A stretch of DNA of 64,000 nt from Pseudorhodobacter antarcticus (GCA_945860375.1 CAMAQR010000005.1:71758-135757), one strand, 5' to 3'; counted from the stretch's first letter, positions 18,245 to 28,419 are shown. Numbers and translations are program-made. Notes: generated by a model from the sequence alone, not told the origin.

Positions 18245-19843
18245 ATGACGAACGGACGCGTGAACCCATCGCATACATTGGAAGATCAGGGCATCAGCGG
18301 GCTGGGCAACGTCTATTACAACTATATTGAGCCTGCGTTGATGGAGGCCGCCGTCGCGCGCGGCGAGGGGCGTCTGGGCAAGGGCGGCGCGTTCTTGTGC
18401 AGCACCGGACAGTTCACCGGGCGGTCGCCAAAAGACAAATTCGTGGTGCGGACGGCGTTGGTCGAACACAGTATTTGGTGGGAAAACAACAAGGCGATGT
18501 CGCCCGAGGCGTTTGACCGCCTGCATGCCGATATGCTGGCCCACATGAAGGGGCGCGATTATTTCGTTCAGGACCTGTTCGGCGGGGCCGATCCGGTGCA
18601 CCGGCTCGATGTGCGGATGGTGACGGAACTGGCTTGGCATGGGTTGTTCATCCGCCACTTGTTGCGCAGGCCGGAACGCGCCGACCTCGAAAGCTTTGTC
18701 CCCGACTGGACCGTGATCAACTGCCCGACGTTTGAGGCTGATCCCGAGCGTCATGGCTGTCGGACCTCGACCGTGGTGGCGCTGAACTTTGACAAAAAAC
18801 TGATCCTGATCGGCAACACCGCTTATGCGGGCGAGAACAAGAAAGCCGTGTTCACGCTGCTGAACTACCTGCTGCCAGAAAAGGGTGTGATGCCGATGCA
18901 TTGCTCGGCCAACCATGCGATTGGCAACCCGGTGGATACGGCGGTGTTCTTTGGCCTGTCTGGCACTGGCAAAACCACGCTTTCGGCGGATCCGTCGCGG
19001 ATTTTGATTGGTGATGATGAACACGGCTGGTCGGACCGCGGCACCTTCAACTTTGAGGGCGGCTGCTATGCCAAGACGATCAACCTGTCGGCCGAAGCAG
19101 AGCCGGAAATCTATGCCACGACGTCGAAGTTCGGCACTGTGGTTGAGAACATGGTCTACGACCCCGAAACGCTGGAACTGGATTTCGAGGATGCCAGCCT
19201 GACGCAGAACATGCGCTGCGCTTATCCGTTGGAGTATATTTCCAACGCCTCTGCCACCGGGTTGGGGGGTGCGCCGAAGAATGTGATCATGCTGACCTGC
19301 GACGCCTATGGGGTGTTGCCGCCGATTGCGCGGCTGAGCCCGGCACAGGCAATGTATCATTTCCTGTCGGGATTCACCTCGAAAACGCCGGGAACCGAGC
19401 GGGGCGTGATGGAGCCGACGCCAACGTTTTCCACCTGCTTCGGTGCGCCGTTCATGCCGCGCCGGCCGGAGGTTTACGGCAAGCTGTTGCAGGCAAAGAT
19501 TGCCAAATTTGGCGCCACTTGCTGGCTGGTCAACACCGGATGGACCGGGGGGGCTTATGGCACGGGCAAGCGGATGCCGATCAAGGCGACGCGGGCTTTG
19601 CTGACGGCGGCCTTGGACGGGTCTTTGGCGGGCGTGGAATTCCGCCGCGATCCGAACTTTGGGTTTGAGGTTCCGGTGGCCGTTCCGGGTGTGGATGCGA
19701 CGCTTTTGAATCCGCGCAAGACTTGGGCGGATGCGGCGGCTTATGACGCGCAGGCGGAGAAATTGGTGGGCATGTTTGCCGAGAATTTCGGCCAATATGT
19801 GCCGTTCATTGATGCCGATGTGAAGGCCGCTGCGATCGGGTGA
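18245..19843 (+). CDS. pckA: Phosphoenolpyruvate carboxykinase (ATP)
   Basis: PckA (532 residues) converts oxaloacetate and ATP to PEP, the first committed step of gluconeogenesis. The ATP-type kinase motif [14 protein letters not shown] is present, with the DDEHGW metal-binding motif after it. The substrate-binding [10 protein letters not shown] occurs early and the [18 protein letters not shown] segment late. The ATG at 18245 gives the family N-terminus [17 protein letters not shown]. It is monocistronic: it has its own long upstream region and a strong terminator. In an organism using the ethylmalonyl-CoA pathway, it drains C4 acids toward sugars. Confidence 0.97.
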   Translation: MTNGRVNPSHTLEDQGISGLGNVYYNYIEPALMEAAVARGEGRLGKGGAFLCSTGQFTGRSPKDKFVVRTALVEHSIWWENNKAMSPEAFDRLHADMLAHMKGRDYFVQDLFGGADPVHRLDVRMVTELAWHGLFIRHLLRRPERADLESFVPDWTVINCPTFEADPERHGCRTSTVVALNFDKKLILIGNTAYAGENKKAVFTLLNYLLPEKGVMPMHCSANHAIGNPVDTAVFFGLSGTGKTTLSADPSRILIGDDEHGWSDRGTFNFEGGCYAKTINLSAEAEPEIYATTSKFGTVVENMVYDPETLELDFEDASLTQNMRCAYPLEYISNASATGLGGAPKNVIMLTCDAYGVLPPIARLSPAQAMYHFLSGFTSKTPGTERGVMEPTPTFSTCFGAPFMPRRPEVYGKLLQAKIAKFGATCWLVNTGWTGGAYGTGKRMPIKATRALLTAALDGSLAGVEFRRDPNFGFEVPVAVPGVDATLLNPRKTWADAAAYDAQAEKLVGMFAENFGQYVPFIDADVKAAAIG

Positions 19844-19848
19844 TTTGG

Positions 19849-19899
19849 AAGGCCCCGGCGTGGTCCCAACTTGGGACCGCTGCCGGGGCCTTTGTTTTC
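19849..19899 (+). terminator. Intrinsic terminator of pckA
   Basis: An 11-bp outer stem AAGGCCCCGGC (19849-19859) pairs with GCCGGGGCCTT (19882-19892). An inner GGTCCC/GGGACC stem sits above a small bulge. The hairpin is followed by TTTGTTTT. Confidence 0.9.
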
Positions 19900-19943
19900 A
19901 ATGGGTTGAGGTGGGCGATTTAACTCCCTATTAACGTTTGAGC

Positions 19944-20714
19944 CTAGATTCCAATGGCCCTGCGCATCAGGTTCAGGCCCGTTGCCACCAGCAAAACCTG
20001 AGTCCAGCGGCGAAACCGCGCCTGATCCAGACGGTCCTGAATCGCCAGCCCAAGGCTTTGCCCCAGCACCGCAGGCAACACCAAGGCCGCCGAAAACGCG
20101 GTGTTGGCGGGCGTCAGCAGTCCCGATTGCAGATGGGCGCCAAACAGCACCGTTGCGCCCAGCAGGAACACCACACCCTGCACCCGGATGGTTTCCACCT
20201 TCTGAGCGCCGACCGACAGCAGATAGACCAACAAGGGCGGTCCCCAGACCCCTGACACGCCGCCATAAAGCCCACCAATTGCCCCCAAAACCCATTCGGC
20301 CCGGTTGCGGTGATGCAGCTGGAAGGCCAATTCGCGGCCTGCAAGCTGCAACGCGGCAAAAACGGTGATCGGCAGGCCCAACAGCAGCAGGAAGAGGTCT
20401 TGCGGAATGATCTGCACGAACTGCGCCGAGATCACGATGAAGACCAAGGTCGCGATCAAGAAGCGGTGGTAGGCTTTTGCGCTGTCCCAAGCGGGCGCAA
20501 CGCCTTGGCGGAAGGCTTGGCTGATGTTGGCGAACAGCGTCGGCAGGATCAGGCCCGACAGCGCCACCTCGGGCGACAGAAAGGACGAGAACGCCGATAT
20601 CATGATCATCGGCATCGCAAAACCGACCGCGCCTTTGACAAAGCCTGCAAACAGGGTGATCGCCATCGCCGCCCAGAACGCCGGGGTCGACAGGCCCGCC
20701 ATCACAAATTCCAT
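19944..20714 (-). CDS. TauE/SafE-family membrane permease
   Basis: This protein of about 256 residues has eight or so hydrophobic helices. It begins with the family repeat signature FAGFVKGAVGFAMPMI (about 18-33), and the second half contains GAIGGLYGGVSGVWGPPLLVYLL, the paired glycine-rich motif of the TauE/SafE family. Members move sulfonates, sulfite or other small organic anions across the inner membrane. The substrate is unknown. The ATG giving MEFVMAGL was chosen, since the upstream 30 codons are basic and not membrane-like. It is divergent from mcd over 167 bases. Confidence 0.9.
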   Translation of the reverse strand: MEFVMAGLSTPAFWAAMAITLFAGFVKGAVGFAMPMIMISAFSSFLSPEVALSGLILPTLFANISQAFRQGVAPAWDSAKAYHRFLIATLVFIVISAQFVQIIPQDLFLLLLGLPITVFAALQLAGRELAFQLHHRNRAEWVLGAIGGLYGGVSGVWGPPLLVYLLSVGAQKVETIRVQGVVFLLGATVLFGAHLQSGLLTPANTAFSAALVLPAVLGQSLGLAIQDRLDQARFRRWTQVLLVATGLNLMRRAIGI

Positions 20715-20824
20715 CGTCGCCCCCGCTTTGCCCCCCTTCTTAGCCAAGGCGCTGCTGCACCGCACCCGAAAACGGCCGCGACATATTAAAACGGCGCGAC
20801 GCACCTTGACGAAAGTATATTGCG

Positions 20825-20862
20825 CTGCAACTGCGAAGGGATTACCTCATTCGCAACTGCAG
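20825..20862. promoter_or_regulatory. Interrupted dyad upstream of mcd
   Basis: Arm CTGCAACTGCGAA (20825-20837) and arm TTCGCAACTGCAG (20850-20862) are inverted repeats matching at 11 of 13 positions around a 12-base spacer, ending 19 bases before the mcd start codon. The half-site TTCGCAA recalls the TTTGCAA type bound by RamB/ScfR-family short-chain acyl-CoA regulators. That resemblance is an inference. It could also fold as an mRNA hairpin just before the ribosome binding site. Confidence 0.55.
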
Positions 20863-20881
20863 ATTCCGAAGGATACCTCGC

Positions 20882-22546
20882 ATGGCCCTTGATTCCCAAA
20901 GCACCCCTGCCGCCCTTTTGCCCAACCTGCTGACCCTGACGGCACAGGCCCTGCCCGAGGTTGAGGCGCAGTTTTCGGTTGCGCGTGAAGCGTTGCGGGC
21001 CATGGTGACAGTGGGTGGCAAGGTGTCGGCGCAGGCATTGGAAGAGCATCAGTTTGCGGCGCACACGCTGTCTTGGCTGGCGACCTACACCGAGGCCTTG
21101 CGGCAGATGCAGGCTTGGGCGCTGCGCCTTTCGACGGACGGCAGATTCGGCGAGATGGAAGGTTTGATCCTGCAGATCGCCTTTGGCGAATATCTGAACC
21201 AGATTCACGGCGGCATTGCGATGTCTCAGGGCGAGGTCGCGCGGTTGCAGGACCTTGGGTTGACCCCTGACACAGCGGGCGCGGCGGCGGTTTGCCTTAT
21301 GGCCACCGGGAACACCGTCACCACCCGCACAAGGTTGGTGGCGTTGATGCGCGACAATCAGGGGCGCGCGACCTTTGGCGTCACCGGCTTGGATGATGAA
21401 TTGGAGATGATCCGCGACCAGTTCCGCCGCTTTGCCGATGAAAAGGTGGTGCCGCATGCCCATGGCTGGCATCTGCGCGATGAGTTGATCCCGATGGAAA
21501 TCATCGAGGCCCTGGCCGAAATGGGCGTGTTTGGCCTGACCATTCCTGAAGAGTTTGGCGGGTTCGGGCTGTCGAAGGCGTCGATGGTGGTGGTGTCGGA
21601 AGAGTTGTCGCGCGGGTACATTGGCGTCGGGTCTTTGGCGACGCGCACCGAGATTGCGGCGGAGTTGATCCTGTGCGGTGGGACGGATGCGCAAAAGGCG
21701 CATTGGCTGCCGGGGTTGGCGAGCGGTGCTATTTTGCCCACGGCGGTGTTCACCGAGCCAAACACCGGGTCTGACCTTGGGTCTTTGCGCACCCGCGCGG
21801 TGCAGGGCGCGGACGGTTGGGAAATTACGGGCAACAAGACCTGGATCACCCATGCCGCGCGCACCCATGTGATGACGTTGCTGGCGCGGACCGATCCTGA
21901 CACCAACGATTATCGCGGGTTGTCGATGTTTCTGGCCGAAAAGATGCCCGGCTCCGATGCGATCCCCTTCCCGACCCCCGGCATGACCGGCGGCGAGATT
22001 GAGGTGCTGGGCTATCGTGGCATGAAGGAATACGAGCTGGCCTTTGACGGGTTCAAGGTGGATGCCGCGAACCTGTTGGGCGGGGTGCCGGGTCAGGGTT
22101 TCAAGCAATTGATGCAGACCTTCGAATCAGCGCGCATCCAGACGGCGGCGCGGGCGGTGGGCGTGGCGCAATCGGCGCTGGAAGTGGGGATGACCTACGC
22201 CGAGGACCGCAAGCAGTTCGGCAAGGCCTTGAGCGAATTTCCCCGCGTGTCGGGCAAACTGGCAATGATGGCGGTTGAAATCATGGTCGCGCGGCAACTG
22301 ACCTATTTTTCGGCATGGCAGAAGGATCACGACAAGCGCTGCGACCTTGAGGCCGGGATGGCCAAGCTGCTGGGCGCGCGGGTGGCTTGGGCCTGTGCGG
22401 ACAATGCGTTGCAGATCCACGGCGGCAACGGCTTTGCGCTGGAGTATCAGATTTCGCGGATCCTGTGTGATGCGCGGATTTTGAACATCTTCGAGGGCGC
22501 GGCAGAGATTCAGGCGCAGGTGATTGCGCGGCGCTTGCTGGATTAA
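20882..22546 (+). CDS. mcd: (2S)-methylsuccinyl-CoA dehydrogenase
   Basis: This is a 554-residue acyl-CoA dehydrogenase with an N-terminal extension of about 150 residues before the usual fold. That extension is the hallmark of methylsuccinyl-CoA dehydrogenase, which oxidises methylsuccinyl-CoA to mesaconyl-CoA in the ethylmalonyl-CoA pathway. The FAD domain starts around GLDDELEMIRDQFRRF and has the TEPNTGSDLGSL and TGNKTWITHA motifs. A glutamate at about 538 (NIFEGAAEIQ) is the likely catalytic base, within ALQIHGGNGF...AAEIQ. Electrons would go to EtfAB. A GAAGGA-like ribosome site lies about 10 bases upstream. It ends convergently against the exonuclease gene, overlapping by four bases. 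Confidence 0.88.
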   Translation: MALDSQSTPAALLPNLLTLTAQALPEVEAQFSVAREALRAMVTVGGKVSAQALEEHQFAAHTLSWLATYTEALRQMQAWALRLSTDGRFGEMEGLILQIAFGEYLNQIHGGIAMSQGEVARLQDLGLTPDTAGAAAVCLMATGNTVTTRTRLVALMRDNQGRATFGVTGLDDELEMIRDQFRRFADEKVVPHAHGWHLRDELIPMEIIEALAEMGVFGLTIPEEFGGFGLSKASMVVVSEELSRGYIGVGSLATRTEIAAELILCGGTDAQKAHWLPGLASGAILPTAVFTEPNTGSDLGSLRTRAVQGADGWEITGNKTWITHAARTHVMTLLARTDPDTNDYRGLSMFLAEKMPGSDAIPFPTPGMTGGEIEVLGYRGMKEYELAFDGFKVDAANLLGGVPGQGFKQLMQTFESARIQTAARAVGVAQSALEVGMTYAEDRKQFGKALSEFPRVSGKLAMMAVEIMVARQLTYFSAWQKDHDKRCDLEAGMAKLLGARVAWACADNALQIHGGNGFALEYQISRILCDARILNIFEGAAEIQAQVIARRLLD

Positions 22547-23136
22547 TCCTGAAGAACAGGCGCGGGTTTGAGTTTGGGCAGGTATGTCTCGACCAATGAG
22601 CGCTGCAGCTTTTCTTCGGCCAGCAGCACCACTTGGGCGGCGGCGCGGGCATCTTCGCCGGCGTCGTGGTGATCAAATTCGAGTGACAGTTGTTTCTTCA
22701 GGTGGCCGAGGCCGTGGCCGCCGCTGCCCAGCCATTCCGGCCAGGCCTTGCGGGCGATGGTGACGGAATTCACCCAGATCATCGGCGGCAGGGTCAAGGC
22801 ATGCTGCGCGGCGGCGGCGTTCACCGCGCGCTGGTCAAAGGTGGAATGCTGCACCAGCGGATGGCGGGTCATCAGCGGGGCCAGATGGGCCATGACGGCG
22901 GCAAAGTCGGGCTGGCCTTGGGTTTTGGCGGCGGAAATCCCGTGCAGTTGGGTGTTGAAAGCCGCGTAATCACAAAGCGGGTCCACCAGCACGCTGAACG
23001 TGTCGATGCGGCCGAAGTGATCGACGCAGGCGAACCCCATCTGGCAAATGCTGTGCGCGGCATTGTTGGCGGTTTCGACATCGAAGGCCACAAAGCGGTA
23101 ATGGTCGAAATTGGCGACAACGGCAGCGGGCAGCAT
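22543..23136 (-). CDS. 3'-5' exonuclease (DEDD superfamily, DnaQ-like)
   Basis: The protein has 197 residues. ExoI is FDVETAN (Asp, Glu), ExoII is HSTFDQRAVN (Asp), and the C-terminal motif HDAGEDARAA supplies the His and Asp of a DEDDh nuclease. The domain resembles the epsilon proofreading subunit or RNase T-type exonucleases, but it is a stand-alone protein, so the substrate is unknown. The ATG at 23136 shares its A with the TGA stop of the MFS gene upstream. A longer frame extending to 24138 lies over the MFS gene and is not real. Confidence 0.88.
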   Translation of the reverse strand: MLPAAVVANFDHYRFVAFDVETANNAAHSICQMGFACVDHFGRIDTFSVLVDPLCDYAAFNTQLHGISAAKTQGQPDFAAVMAHLAPLMTRHPLVQHSTFDQRAVNAAAAQHALTLPPMIWVNSVTIARKAWPEWLGSGGHGLGHLKKQLSLEFDHHDAGEDARAAAQVVLLAEEKLQRSLVETYLPKLKPAPVLQD

Positions 23137-24353
23137 CACGCCCCGCCCCGCGAAGGACGCAGGCTGCCCAAGCGGGGGTGCAAGCGGCCCGCGATGGCGA
23201 AAGCGGTCAGCAGACCCAGTCCGGCGGCGGCGAAAACCCCGGGCAAGGGTGCCACCAACAGCACCAGCCACGCGGCGCCGGGCGTCAGGATGCCCGACAC
23301 GTCGCGAAAGCTGGAGTAGACCGCCGACATCTCGGTGCGTTCCGATGGTTTGACGGCCATCATGAAGGGCAGGCCCCCGACAACATCCAGCAGCACCAGA
23401 AAGATCGAGGCCGAGGCCATGAGCAGCACCGTGCCCCAGGGCAGGCTGGACGACAGATAGGACGCCATGAACAGTGATCCGCAAATGCCGAAGCCGAACC
23501 TCACCGTTACCCGCACGGACCGGCGGCGCACGGCGCGCAGCATCAGAGGTGACCCGAACAGCAGCGCATTGGTGATCGACAAGGCGATGCCGCCTACCTT
23601 GTCGCCCAAGCCATTCTCGATGCAGAAAATCGGCAGGTAGACGACATAGACCCACCAGCCACAGGACCGCATCACGGCGAAAAGCCAGCCTGCGATCAGG
23701 CGCGGCTGTGCGAAAAACCGCCCCAGATAGGCCAAGGGGTTCAACGCCGGGCCGCGCGCTTTGGCGATTTGTTTGCCATTGCCCAACCGCAGGACCCAGA
23801 AGGTGGTCAGCAGCACCAAAGCAAACACCCCCGCAAGAAGGAATGGCGCGGGGGGCCAAAGATCGTGCAGCCAAACCCCCAGCATCGGCCCGATCGCCCA
23901 AGGTGCCGCCGAATAGACCATCTGCGTCGATTGCACCCGGCCCAGATCCTCGCGTTTGATATAATCCAGCACATAGGCGTTGAAGCACACAAAGGTCGTC
24001 GCCGTCGCCATGGCGTTGCACACCACCGACAGCGGCACCGAAGTGGGTGTGCCCCAGATTGCCAAAGCCATCCCGGCGAAATAGAGCCCACAGCCCAGCG
24101 AGAACATCCAGCGGCGCGGCACATAACTGGTGGCCCAAGGCACCATCAGCCCCCAGATCAGCGCCACGATTCCGGCGATAAAATAGGCCGAGGACGTCGA
24201 TTCGGCATCCCCGAGCGCGTGGTAAACAGTCAAAGGCATCGCAGAAATCAAGGTGCCACGAACGGCGGCCTCCAGCCCTGCCAGTAGGGCAAAATGCTGC
24301 GCTTTCGGGGCGGGCGTATGCGCAAGCGCGATCGGGATGTCATTGACGGCCAT
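23136..24353 (-). CDS. MFS transporter
   Basis: This protein of about 405 residues has around twelve hydrophobic segments. Charged loops follow the first and seventh helices (TSYVPRRWMF near 80-90, and VRRRSVRVTVRFG), typical of the major facilitator superfamily. The substrate is unknown; no substrate-specific motif was recognised. The ATG giving MAVNDIPIALAH was chosen, since upstream codons are arginine-rich and not membrane-like. It overlaps the following exonuclease gene by one base (TGATG), so the two are coupled. It lies downstream of recO. Confidence 0.88.
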   Translation of the reverse strand: MAVNDIPIALAHTPAPKAQHFALLAGLEAAVRGTLISAMPLTVYHALGDAESTSSAYFIAGIVALIWGLMVPWATSYVPRRWMFSLGCGLYFAGMALAIWGTPTSVPLSVVCNAMATATTFVCFNAYVLDYIKREDLGRVQSTQMVYSAAPWAIGPMLGVWLHDLWPPAPFLLAGVFALVLLTTFWVLRLGNGKQIAKARGPALNPLAYLGRFFAQPRLIAGWLFAVMRSCGWWVYVVYLPIFCIENGLGDKVGGIALSITNALLFGSPLMLRAVRRRSVRVTVRFGFGICGSLFMASYLSSSLPWGTVLLMASASIFLVLLDVVGGLPFMMAVKPSERTEMSAVYSSFRDVSGILTPGAAWLVLLVAPLPGVFAAAGLGLLTAFAIAGRLHPRLGSLRPSRGGA

Positions 24354-24423
24354 GATCGTGCCAGTTGGACCCTGCACCCTTATGCGGTCTGTGCCGGACG
24401 CGACAGATCGCGCCGATCCGCGA

Positions 24424-25155
24424 CTATTTGGCCGCCTCACGCAGCAGCAAATCCATCAGGCGCGACCGCGCTTCGGGCAGGTTGCGGCCGTTGAGAACCG
24501 GCTCCAGCCCGCGGTTGAGAAAATGCCCAGTCACGGCCAGCCCCTGCACCAGTTCTGTCCCCAGCGCGGGCCCCTGCCCCAGCATCACCTGCGGCAAAGG
24601 CAGCAGGCGCGCGGCCCAATCGCCCGCACCCGCCCGGCTGACGGCGCGCCCGGTCTTTGGGCTGACATAGGCCAGATCGTCGCGCGTGCCGGTGACAGCG
24701 CAACTGGACAAGTCCAGCCCATAGCCCAACTCATCCAGCAGCAGCAGCTCCCAGCGCAGATAATCGGCGGGCCAATCCGACCCAGCCGCCATTTTGTCCA
24801 GCAAAGCCATGGTCATACGCCACAAAATCGGGTGCGACTGTCGTTCGGGCAAGGCCACATGCAGCAAGGCACAGACCGCATTCAGCCCGGCGAGGCCCAG
24901 ACGATCCGCCAAGATCGCGGCCCGACTGCGCAGGGGTTCGGCGGTGAAGGCGCCGATGTGATCCTCCAGCCGCGCGCGCCATGTCACGTCAAGCTGACTG
25001 CCCGGCTGCAACGTCGCCGCCATCTTGCGCGAGGCCCCGCCCCGCACAACTCCGGCATGACGCCCATGCGCCGCCGTGAACACTTCGATGATCGCGGCAC
25101 TTTCGCCGTGCAACCGCACCGACAACAGCGCGCCTTCGTCCCGCCACTCCATCAT
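24424..25155 (-). CDS. recO: DNA repair protein RecO
   Basis: RecO (243 residues) helps load RecA at single-strand gaps in the RecFOR pathway. The N-terminal OB fold starts [22 protein letters not shown] and contains the family segment [20 protein letters not shown] (near 34-53). The helical C-terminal part has [21 protein letters not shown] and ends LLREAAK. Like several alphaproteobacterial RecO proteins, it lacks the four-cysteine zinc motif. It is the last gene of the rpoZ-to-recO block on this strand. Confidence 0.93.
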   Translation of the reverse strand: MMEWRDEGALLSVRLHGESAAIIEVFTAAHGRHAGVVRGGASRKMAATLQPGSQLDVTWRARLEDHIGAFTAEPLRSRAAILADRLGLAGLNAVCALLHVALPERQSHPILWRMTMALLDKMAAGSDWPADYLRWELLLLDELGYGLDLSSCAVTGTRDDLAYVSPKTGRAVSRAGAGDWAARLLPLPQVMLGQGPALGTELVQGLAVTGHFLNRGLEPVLNGRNLPEARSRLMDLLLREAAK

Positions 25156-25182
25156 GGGCGGACTATCGGGCGGGCGGGCGGA

Positions 25183-25518
25183 TCAGTCCAGCCCCTGTTG
25201 ATCGAGCAGAGTGCGGCCCTGACGATCCTCAACTTCGATGATCCACAGATCGGGGTCGCGGGCGCGCTGACGTTTCAGCAGCGCGTCCACCTCGGATTCG
25301 GGGCCAGCGGCCAGAGTTACCCAAACCCGGCGTTCGGTTTGCAGATCGAATGACCGTTGAAAAGCCTGCGCCTGACCGTCCAGCGTTGCCAGTTTCACAA
25401 CCACGGCCCCGGCGGTGTCATCGCCGCGCGCCGTCACATAATGCGCAATATCCGACAGCCTAAGCCGGGTCAGATAGGCCGCAACCCAGATGCCAGAGGC
25501 CAGACGGGCAGCTGTCAC
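25183..25518 (-). CDS. DUF1491 family protein
   Basis: This 111-residue protein matches DUF1491, an alphaproteobacterial family whose gene nearly always lies between era and recO. The conserved starting block is LASGIWVAAYLTRLRL, followed by GDDTAGAVVVKL and the C-terminal RARDPDLWIIEVEDRQGRTLL. The biochemical role is unknown. It ends 27 bases before recO on this strand and overlaps the era stop by four bases. Confidence 0.9.
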   Translation of the reverse strand: MTAARLASGIWVAAYLTRLRLSDIAHYVTARGDDTAGAVVVKLATLDGQAQAFQRSFDLQTERRVWVTLAAGPESEVDALLKRQRARDPDLWIIEVEDRQGRTLLDQQGLD

Positions 25519-26462
25519 ACGTTGCCGTCTTTGAAATCGAGACCCATTTCGGTGTAACGCTCGGGCTCATCCTGCCAGTTTTCGCGGACTTTCACCTGCA
25601 GGAACAGATGCACGGTGCGGCCCAGAAATTCGGAAATATCGGCGCGCGAGGATTGACCGATGCCCTTGATCGTTTCGCCCTTGTTGCCCAGAACGATGCC
25701 CTTGTGACCATCGCGCGACACATAGATGATCTGGTCAATCCGCGTGCTGCCATCGGGTTTGTCCTCCCATTTTTCGGTTTCCACCGTCAGTTGGTAGGGC
25801 AATTCTTCGTGCAAACGCAGGGTCAGCTTTTCGCGGGTCATCTCGGCGGCAATCATCCGCATCGGCAGGTCGGCGATCTGATCTTCGGGGTAAAACCAAG
25901 GCCCGGCGGGCAGTTGATCCGCCAGCCATTCGCGCAAATCCTTGACGCCATAGCCTTTTTCAGCGGAAATCATGAAGGTTTTGGCGAAGGGAAAGGCGGT
26001 GTTCATCTTTTCGGCCAAGGCCAGCAGCACTTCGGCCTTCACCCGGTCGATCTTGTTGATCGCCAGCGCCACCTGAATGCCCTGCGGGATCTGGTCCTTC
26101 ATGCGGTCGATGATGCTTTCCACGCCTTCGGTCAGGCCCCGGTTCGCCTCGATCAGCAGCACGATCAGATCGGCGTCGGCGGCACCGCCCCAGGCGGCCT
26201 TGACCATGGCGCGATCCAAGCGGCGGCGCGGGCGGAACAGGCCGGGGGTGTCGACGAAGACGATCTGCGCGGCCCCCTCCATCGCCACGCCGCGAATGCG
26301 GGTGCGGGTGGTCTGTACCTTGTGGGTGACGATCGACACTTTCGCGCCGACCATGCGGTTGAGCAGCGTCGATTTGCCCGCGTTCGGCTCACCGATCAGG
26401 GCAACAAACCCGGCGCGGGTGCCGGGGCCGTCGGGCATGCGGGCGAGTGGGGCGTCAGTCAT
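25515..26462 (-). CDS. era: GTPase Era
   Basis: Era (315 residues) binds 16S rRNA and helps mature the 30S subunit. G1 is GEPNAGKST (about 24-32), G3 DTPG, and G4 NKID, followed by the C-terminal KH domain with [13 protein letters not shown]. The start ATG at 26462 gives an N-terminus that begins just before the GTPase domain. An in-frame upstream start at 26603 would overlap rnc for a long way and is rejected. It overlaps rnc by eight bases. Era and RNase III genes side by side are widespread. Confidence 0.97.
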   Translation of the reverse strand: MTDAPLARMPDGPGTRAGFVALIGEPNAGKSTLLNRMVGAKVSIVTHKVQTTRTRIRGVAMEGAAQIVFVDTPGLFRPRRRLDRAMVKAAWGGAADADLIVLLIEANRGLTEGVESIIDRMKDQIPQGIQVALAINKIDRVKAEVLLALAEKMNTAFPFAKTFMISAEKGYGVKDLREWLADQLPAGPWFYPEDQIADLPMRMIAAEMTREKLTLRLHEELPYQLTVETEKWEDKPDGSTRIDQIIYVSRDGHKGIVLGNKGETIKGIGQSSRADISEFLGRTVHLFLQVKVRENWQDEPERYTEMGLDFKDGNV

Positions 26463-27144
26463 CAGAATTCTCCATCCGGGCCAGAAGGGCGCGGGCTGCG
26501 GCCTGTTCGGCCACGCGTTTCGATCCGGCGCGGGCGTGTTCGGCCTCGCCGCTTGCCAGTTGCACCTCGACGGTGAACATTGGCTGATGGTCAGGGCCTT
26601 CACGGCCTTGTTCGGTGTAGAGGGGCGGCGGCATGCCGCGCGCCTGCGCCCATTCTTGCAGTGAGGTTTTCGGGTCGCGGGCGTCTTGTTCGACCGCGCC
26701 GATGCGGTTGTCCCACAGCCGCAGGATCAGGGCGCGGGCGGCGTCAAAACCGCCGTCTTGATAAACGGCGGCAATCACCGCCTCCATCGCGTCGCCCAGC
26801 AGCGCCTCTTTGCGACGGCCCCCGGACAGCATTTCGGAGCGGCCGAGTTTCAGCACATCGCCCAGACCGACATCGCGGGCAACTTCGGCGCAGGTTTCCT
26901 TGCGCACCAGCGCGTTGAAGCGGGGGGCGAGCTGGCCTTCTGACGCGGCGGTGTCGGCGATCAGCAGCGCCTCGGCCATCACCAGACCCAGCACGCGGTC
27001 GCCCAGAAATTCCAGCCGCTGGTTGTCTGGTCTTGTGGGTGAGGACAGTGACGCATGCGTCACCGCGCGCAGCAGCAATTCGGGCGTGCGGAACGGATGC
27101 CCGATGCGCGCCTCAAATGCCCGAAGTTCCGTCGAAAGCCGCAC
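26455..27144 (-). CDS. rnc: Ribonuclease III
   Basis: This 229-residue enzyme processes rRNA precursors and cuts double-stranded RNA. The RNase III signature is [15 protein letters not shown] (catalytic Glu and Asp) and a second acidic motif is [17 protein letters not shown] double-stranded RNA-binding domain ends with [16 protein letters not shown]. The start is the GTG at 27144, with AGGACGG just upstream overlapping the end of lepB. It sits between lepB and era in the conserved block. Confidence 0.96.
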   Translation of the reverse strand: MRLSTELRAFEARIGHPFRTPELLLRAVTHASLSSPTRPDNQRLEFLGDRVLGLVMAEALLIADTAASEGQLAPRFNALVRKETCAEVARDVGLGDVLKLGRSEMLSGGRRKEALLGDAMEAVIAAVYQDGGFDAARALILRLWDNRIGAVEQDARDPKTSLQEWAQARGMPPPLYTEQGREGPDHQPMFTVEVQLASGEAEHARAGSKRVAEQAAARALLARMENSDD

Positions 27145-27152
27145 GCGCCGTC

Positions 27153-27941
27153 CTATTCCACCGCTTTGAAGTAACGGTCTGACCGCCAAGTCCAGAAATA
27201 CAGCATCGAGGTGCCCGCGGACGAGAACATGATCCGGTCCGCGCGGCCGATCAGGAATTCGGCAGGCACAAAGCCAACGCCACCCACGGCTTGGGCAAAG
27301 CGGCTGTCCTGTGAATTGTCGCGGTTGTCACCCATGAAGAAATAATTGCCTGCAGGCACGGTGAACACATCGGTGTTGTCGGCAAAACCATCGGGTTCAA
27401 TGTTCAGAACAGTATGGCTGCGGCCTTCGGGCAGGGTTTCAATCGACCGCGACTTTGAACAGATCGCGCCATCACCGACCACGTCGTTTTCGCAGCGCGG
27501 GCGGTTTTTCATCGGGCCTTGCGGCTCCATCCGTTCTTCAAACACGCCATCTGGTGTTTGAGGGGCCGCTGCGCCGTTGATGTAAAGCACGCCGTCTTTG
27601 ACCTGAATGGTGTCGCCGGGCAGACCGATCAGGCGCTTGACCATGTCGGAGCCGTTGACCGGGTGGCGAAACACCACCACATCGCCCCGGACAGGTTCAG
27701 AGGCCAGAATCCGGCCCGAAATGGGGCAAAGCGCGAAGGGGCAGGAGTATTTCGAATAGCCATAGGCCATCTTGTTGACGAAGATGAAATCCCCGATCAG
27801 CAGGGTGCTTTTCATCGACTCGGACGGAATCCAGAATGGCTGAAAGAACAAAGACCGGAACAGACCCGCGATCAGCAGCGCGTAGACCACGGTTTTCACC
27901 GTTTCCAGAATGCCGCCTTCACTGTTTGCCTTGCTGGCCAT
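27153..27941 (-). CDS. lepB: Signal peptidase I
   Basis: LepB (262 residues) removes Sec signal peptides in the inner membrane. An N-terminal membrane segment (about 15-35) leads directly to the catalytic Ser42 in WIPSESM. The general-base lysine is in [12 protein letters not shown], and the [13 protein letters not shown] box occurs near the C-terminus. Only one N-terminal TM is evident. It is followed after eight bases by the rnc start. Confidence 0.96.
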   Translation of the reverse strand: MASKANSEGGILETVKTVVYALLIAGLFRSLFFQPFWIPSESMKSTLLIGDFIFVNKMAYGYSKYSCPFALCPISGRILASEPVRGDVVVFRHPVNGSDMVKRLIGLPGDTIQVKDGVLYINGAAAPQTPDGVFEERMEPQGPMKNRPRCENDVVGDGAICSKSRSIETLPEGRSHTVLNIEPDGFADNTDVFTVPAGNYFFMGDNRDNSQDSRFAQAVGGVGFVPAEFLIGRADRIMFSSAGTSMLYFWTWRSDRYFKAVE

Positions 27942-27999
27942 GGGTCGTTTCCTTGTAAGGTTTGGCGCTACATGCGCGCGGGCGGGACTTTAGTCAAGT

Positions 28000-28419
28000 T
28001 CACGCAGGCGCGTTGGCAGGGATCGGGCGGGCCTCTATCACCACAAAGGCCTGCGCCCATGGATGATCATCGGTCAGGGTGACATGGATCAACGCGGAAT
28101 GCCCCGGCGGAGTCATCTGCGCCAGCCGCTCTGCCGCCCATCCGGTCAGGTGCATCACGGGTTGGCCCGAGTGCAGGTTCGACACCGCCATATCCTTCCA
28201 CGCGATCCCCATCCGCAAGCCAGTGCCCAGCGCCTTGGAACAAGCCTCTTTCGCGGCCCAGCGTTTGGCATAGGTGGCGGCGATGGCGCGCGGGCGGCTT
28301 TCGGCTTTGCGCTGTTCATGATCGGTAAAGACGCGGGTTTTGAAACGGTCCCCAAAGCGGGCCAGCGTGGATTCTATCCGGTCGATGTTCGCAAGGTCGG
28401 ACCCGATGCCAAGAATCAT
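28000..28419 (-). CDS. acpS: Holo-[acyl-carrier-protein] synthase
   Basis: AcpS (139 residues) transfers 4'-phosphopantetheine from CoA to acyl carrier protein. The Mg-binding residues are Asp8 in GIGSDLANI and Glu in [15 protein letters not shown], and the C-terminus has [18 protein letters not shown]. All expected motifs are present and the length fits. It lies between pdxJ and lepB. Confidence 0.96.
   Translation of the reverse strand: MILGIGSDLANIDRIESTLARFGDRFKTRVFTDHEQRKAESRPRAIAATYAKRWAAKEACSKALGTGLRMGIAWKDMAVSNLHSGQPVMHLTGWAAERLAQMTPPGHSALIHVTLTDDHPWAQAFVVIEARPIPANAPA

Noticed and set aside
22543..24138. 531-codon extension of the exonuclease frame
   Set aside because: The part beyond 23136 runs over the MFS gene in another frame and has no protein-like features; the exonuclease starts at 23136.
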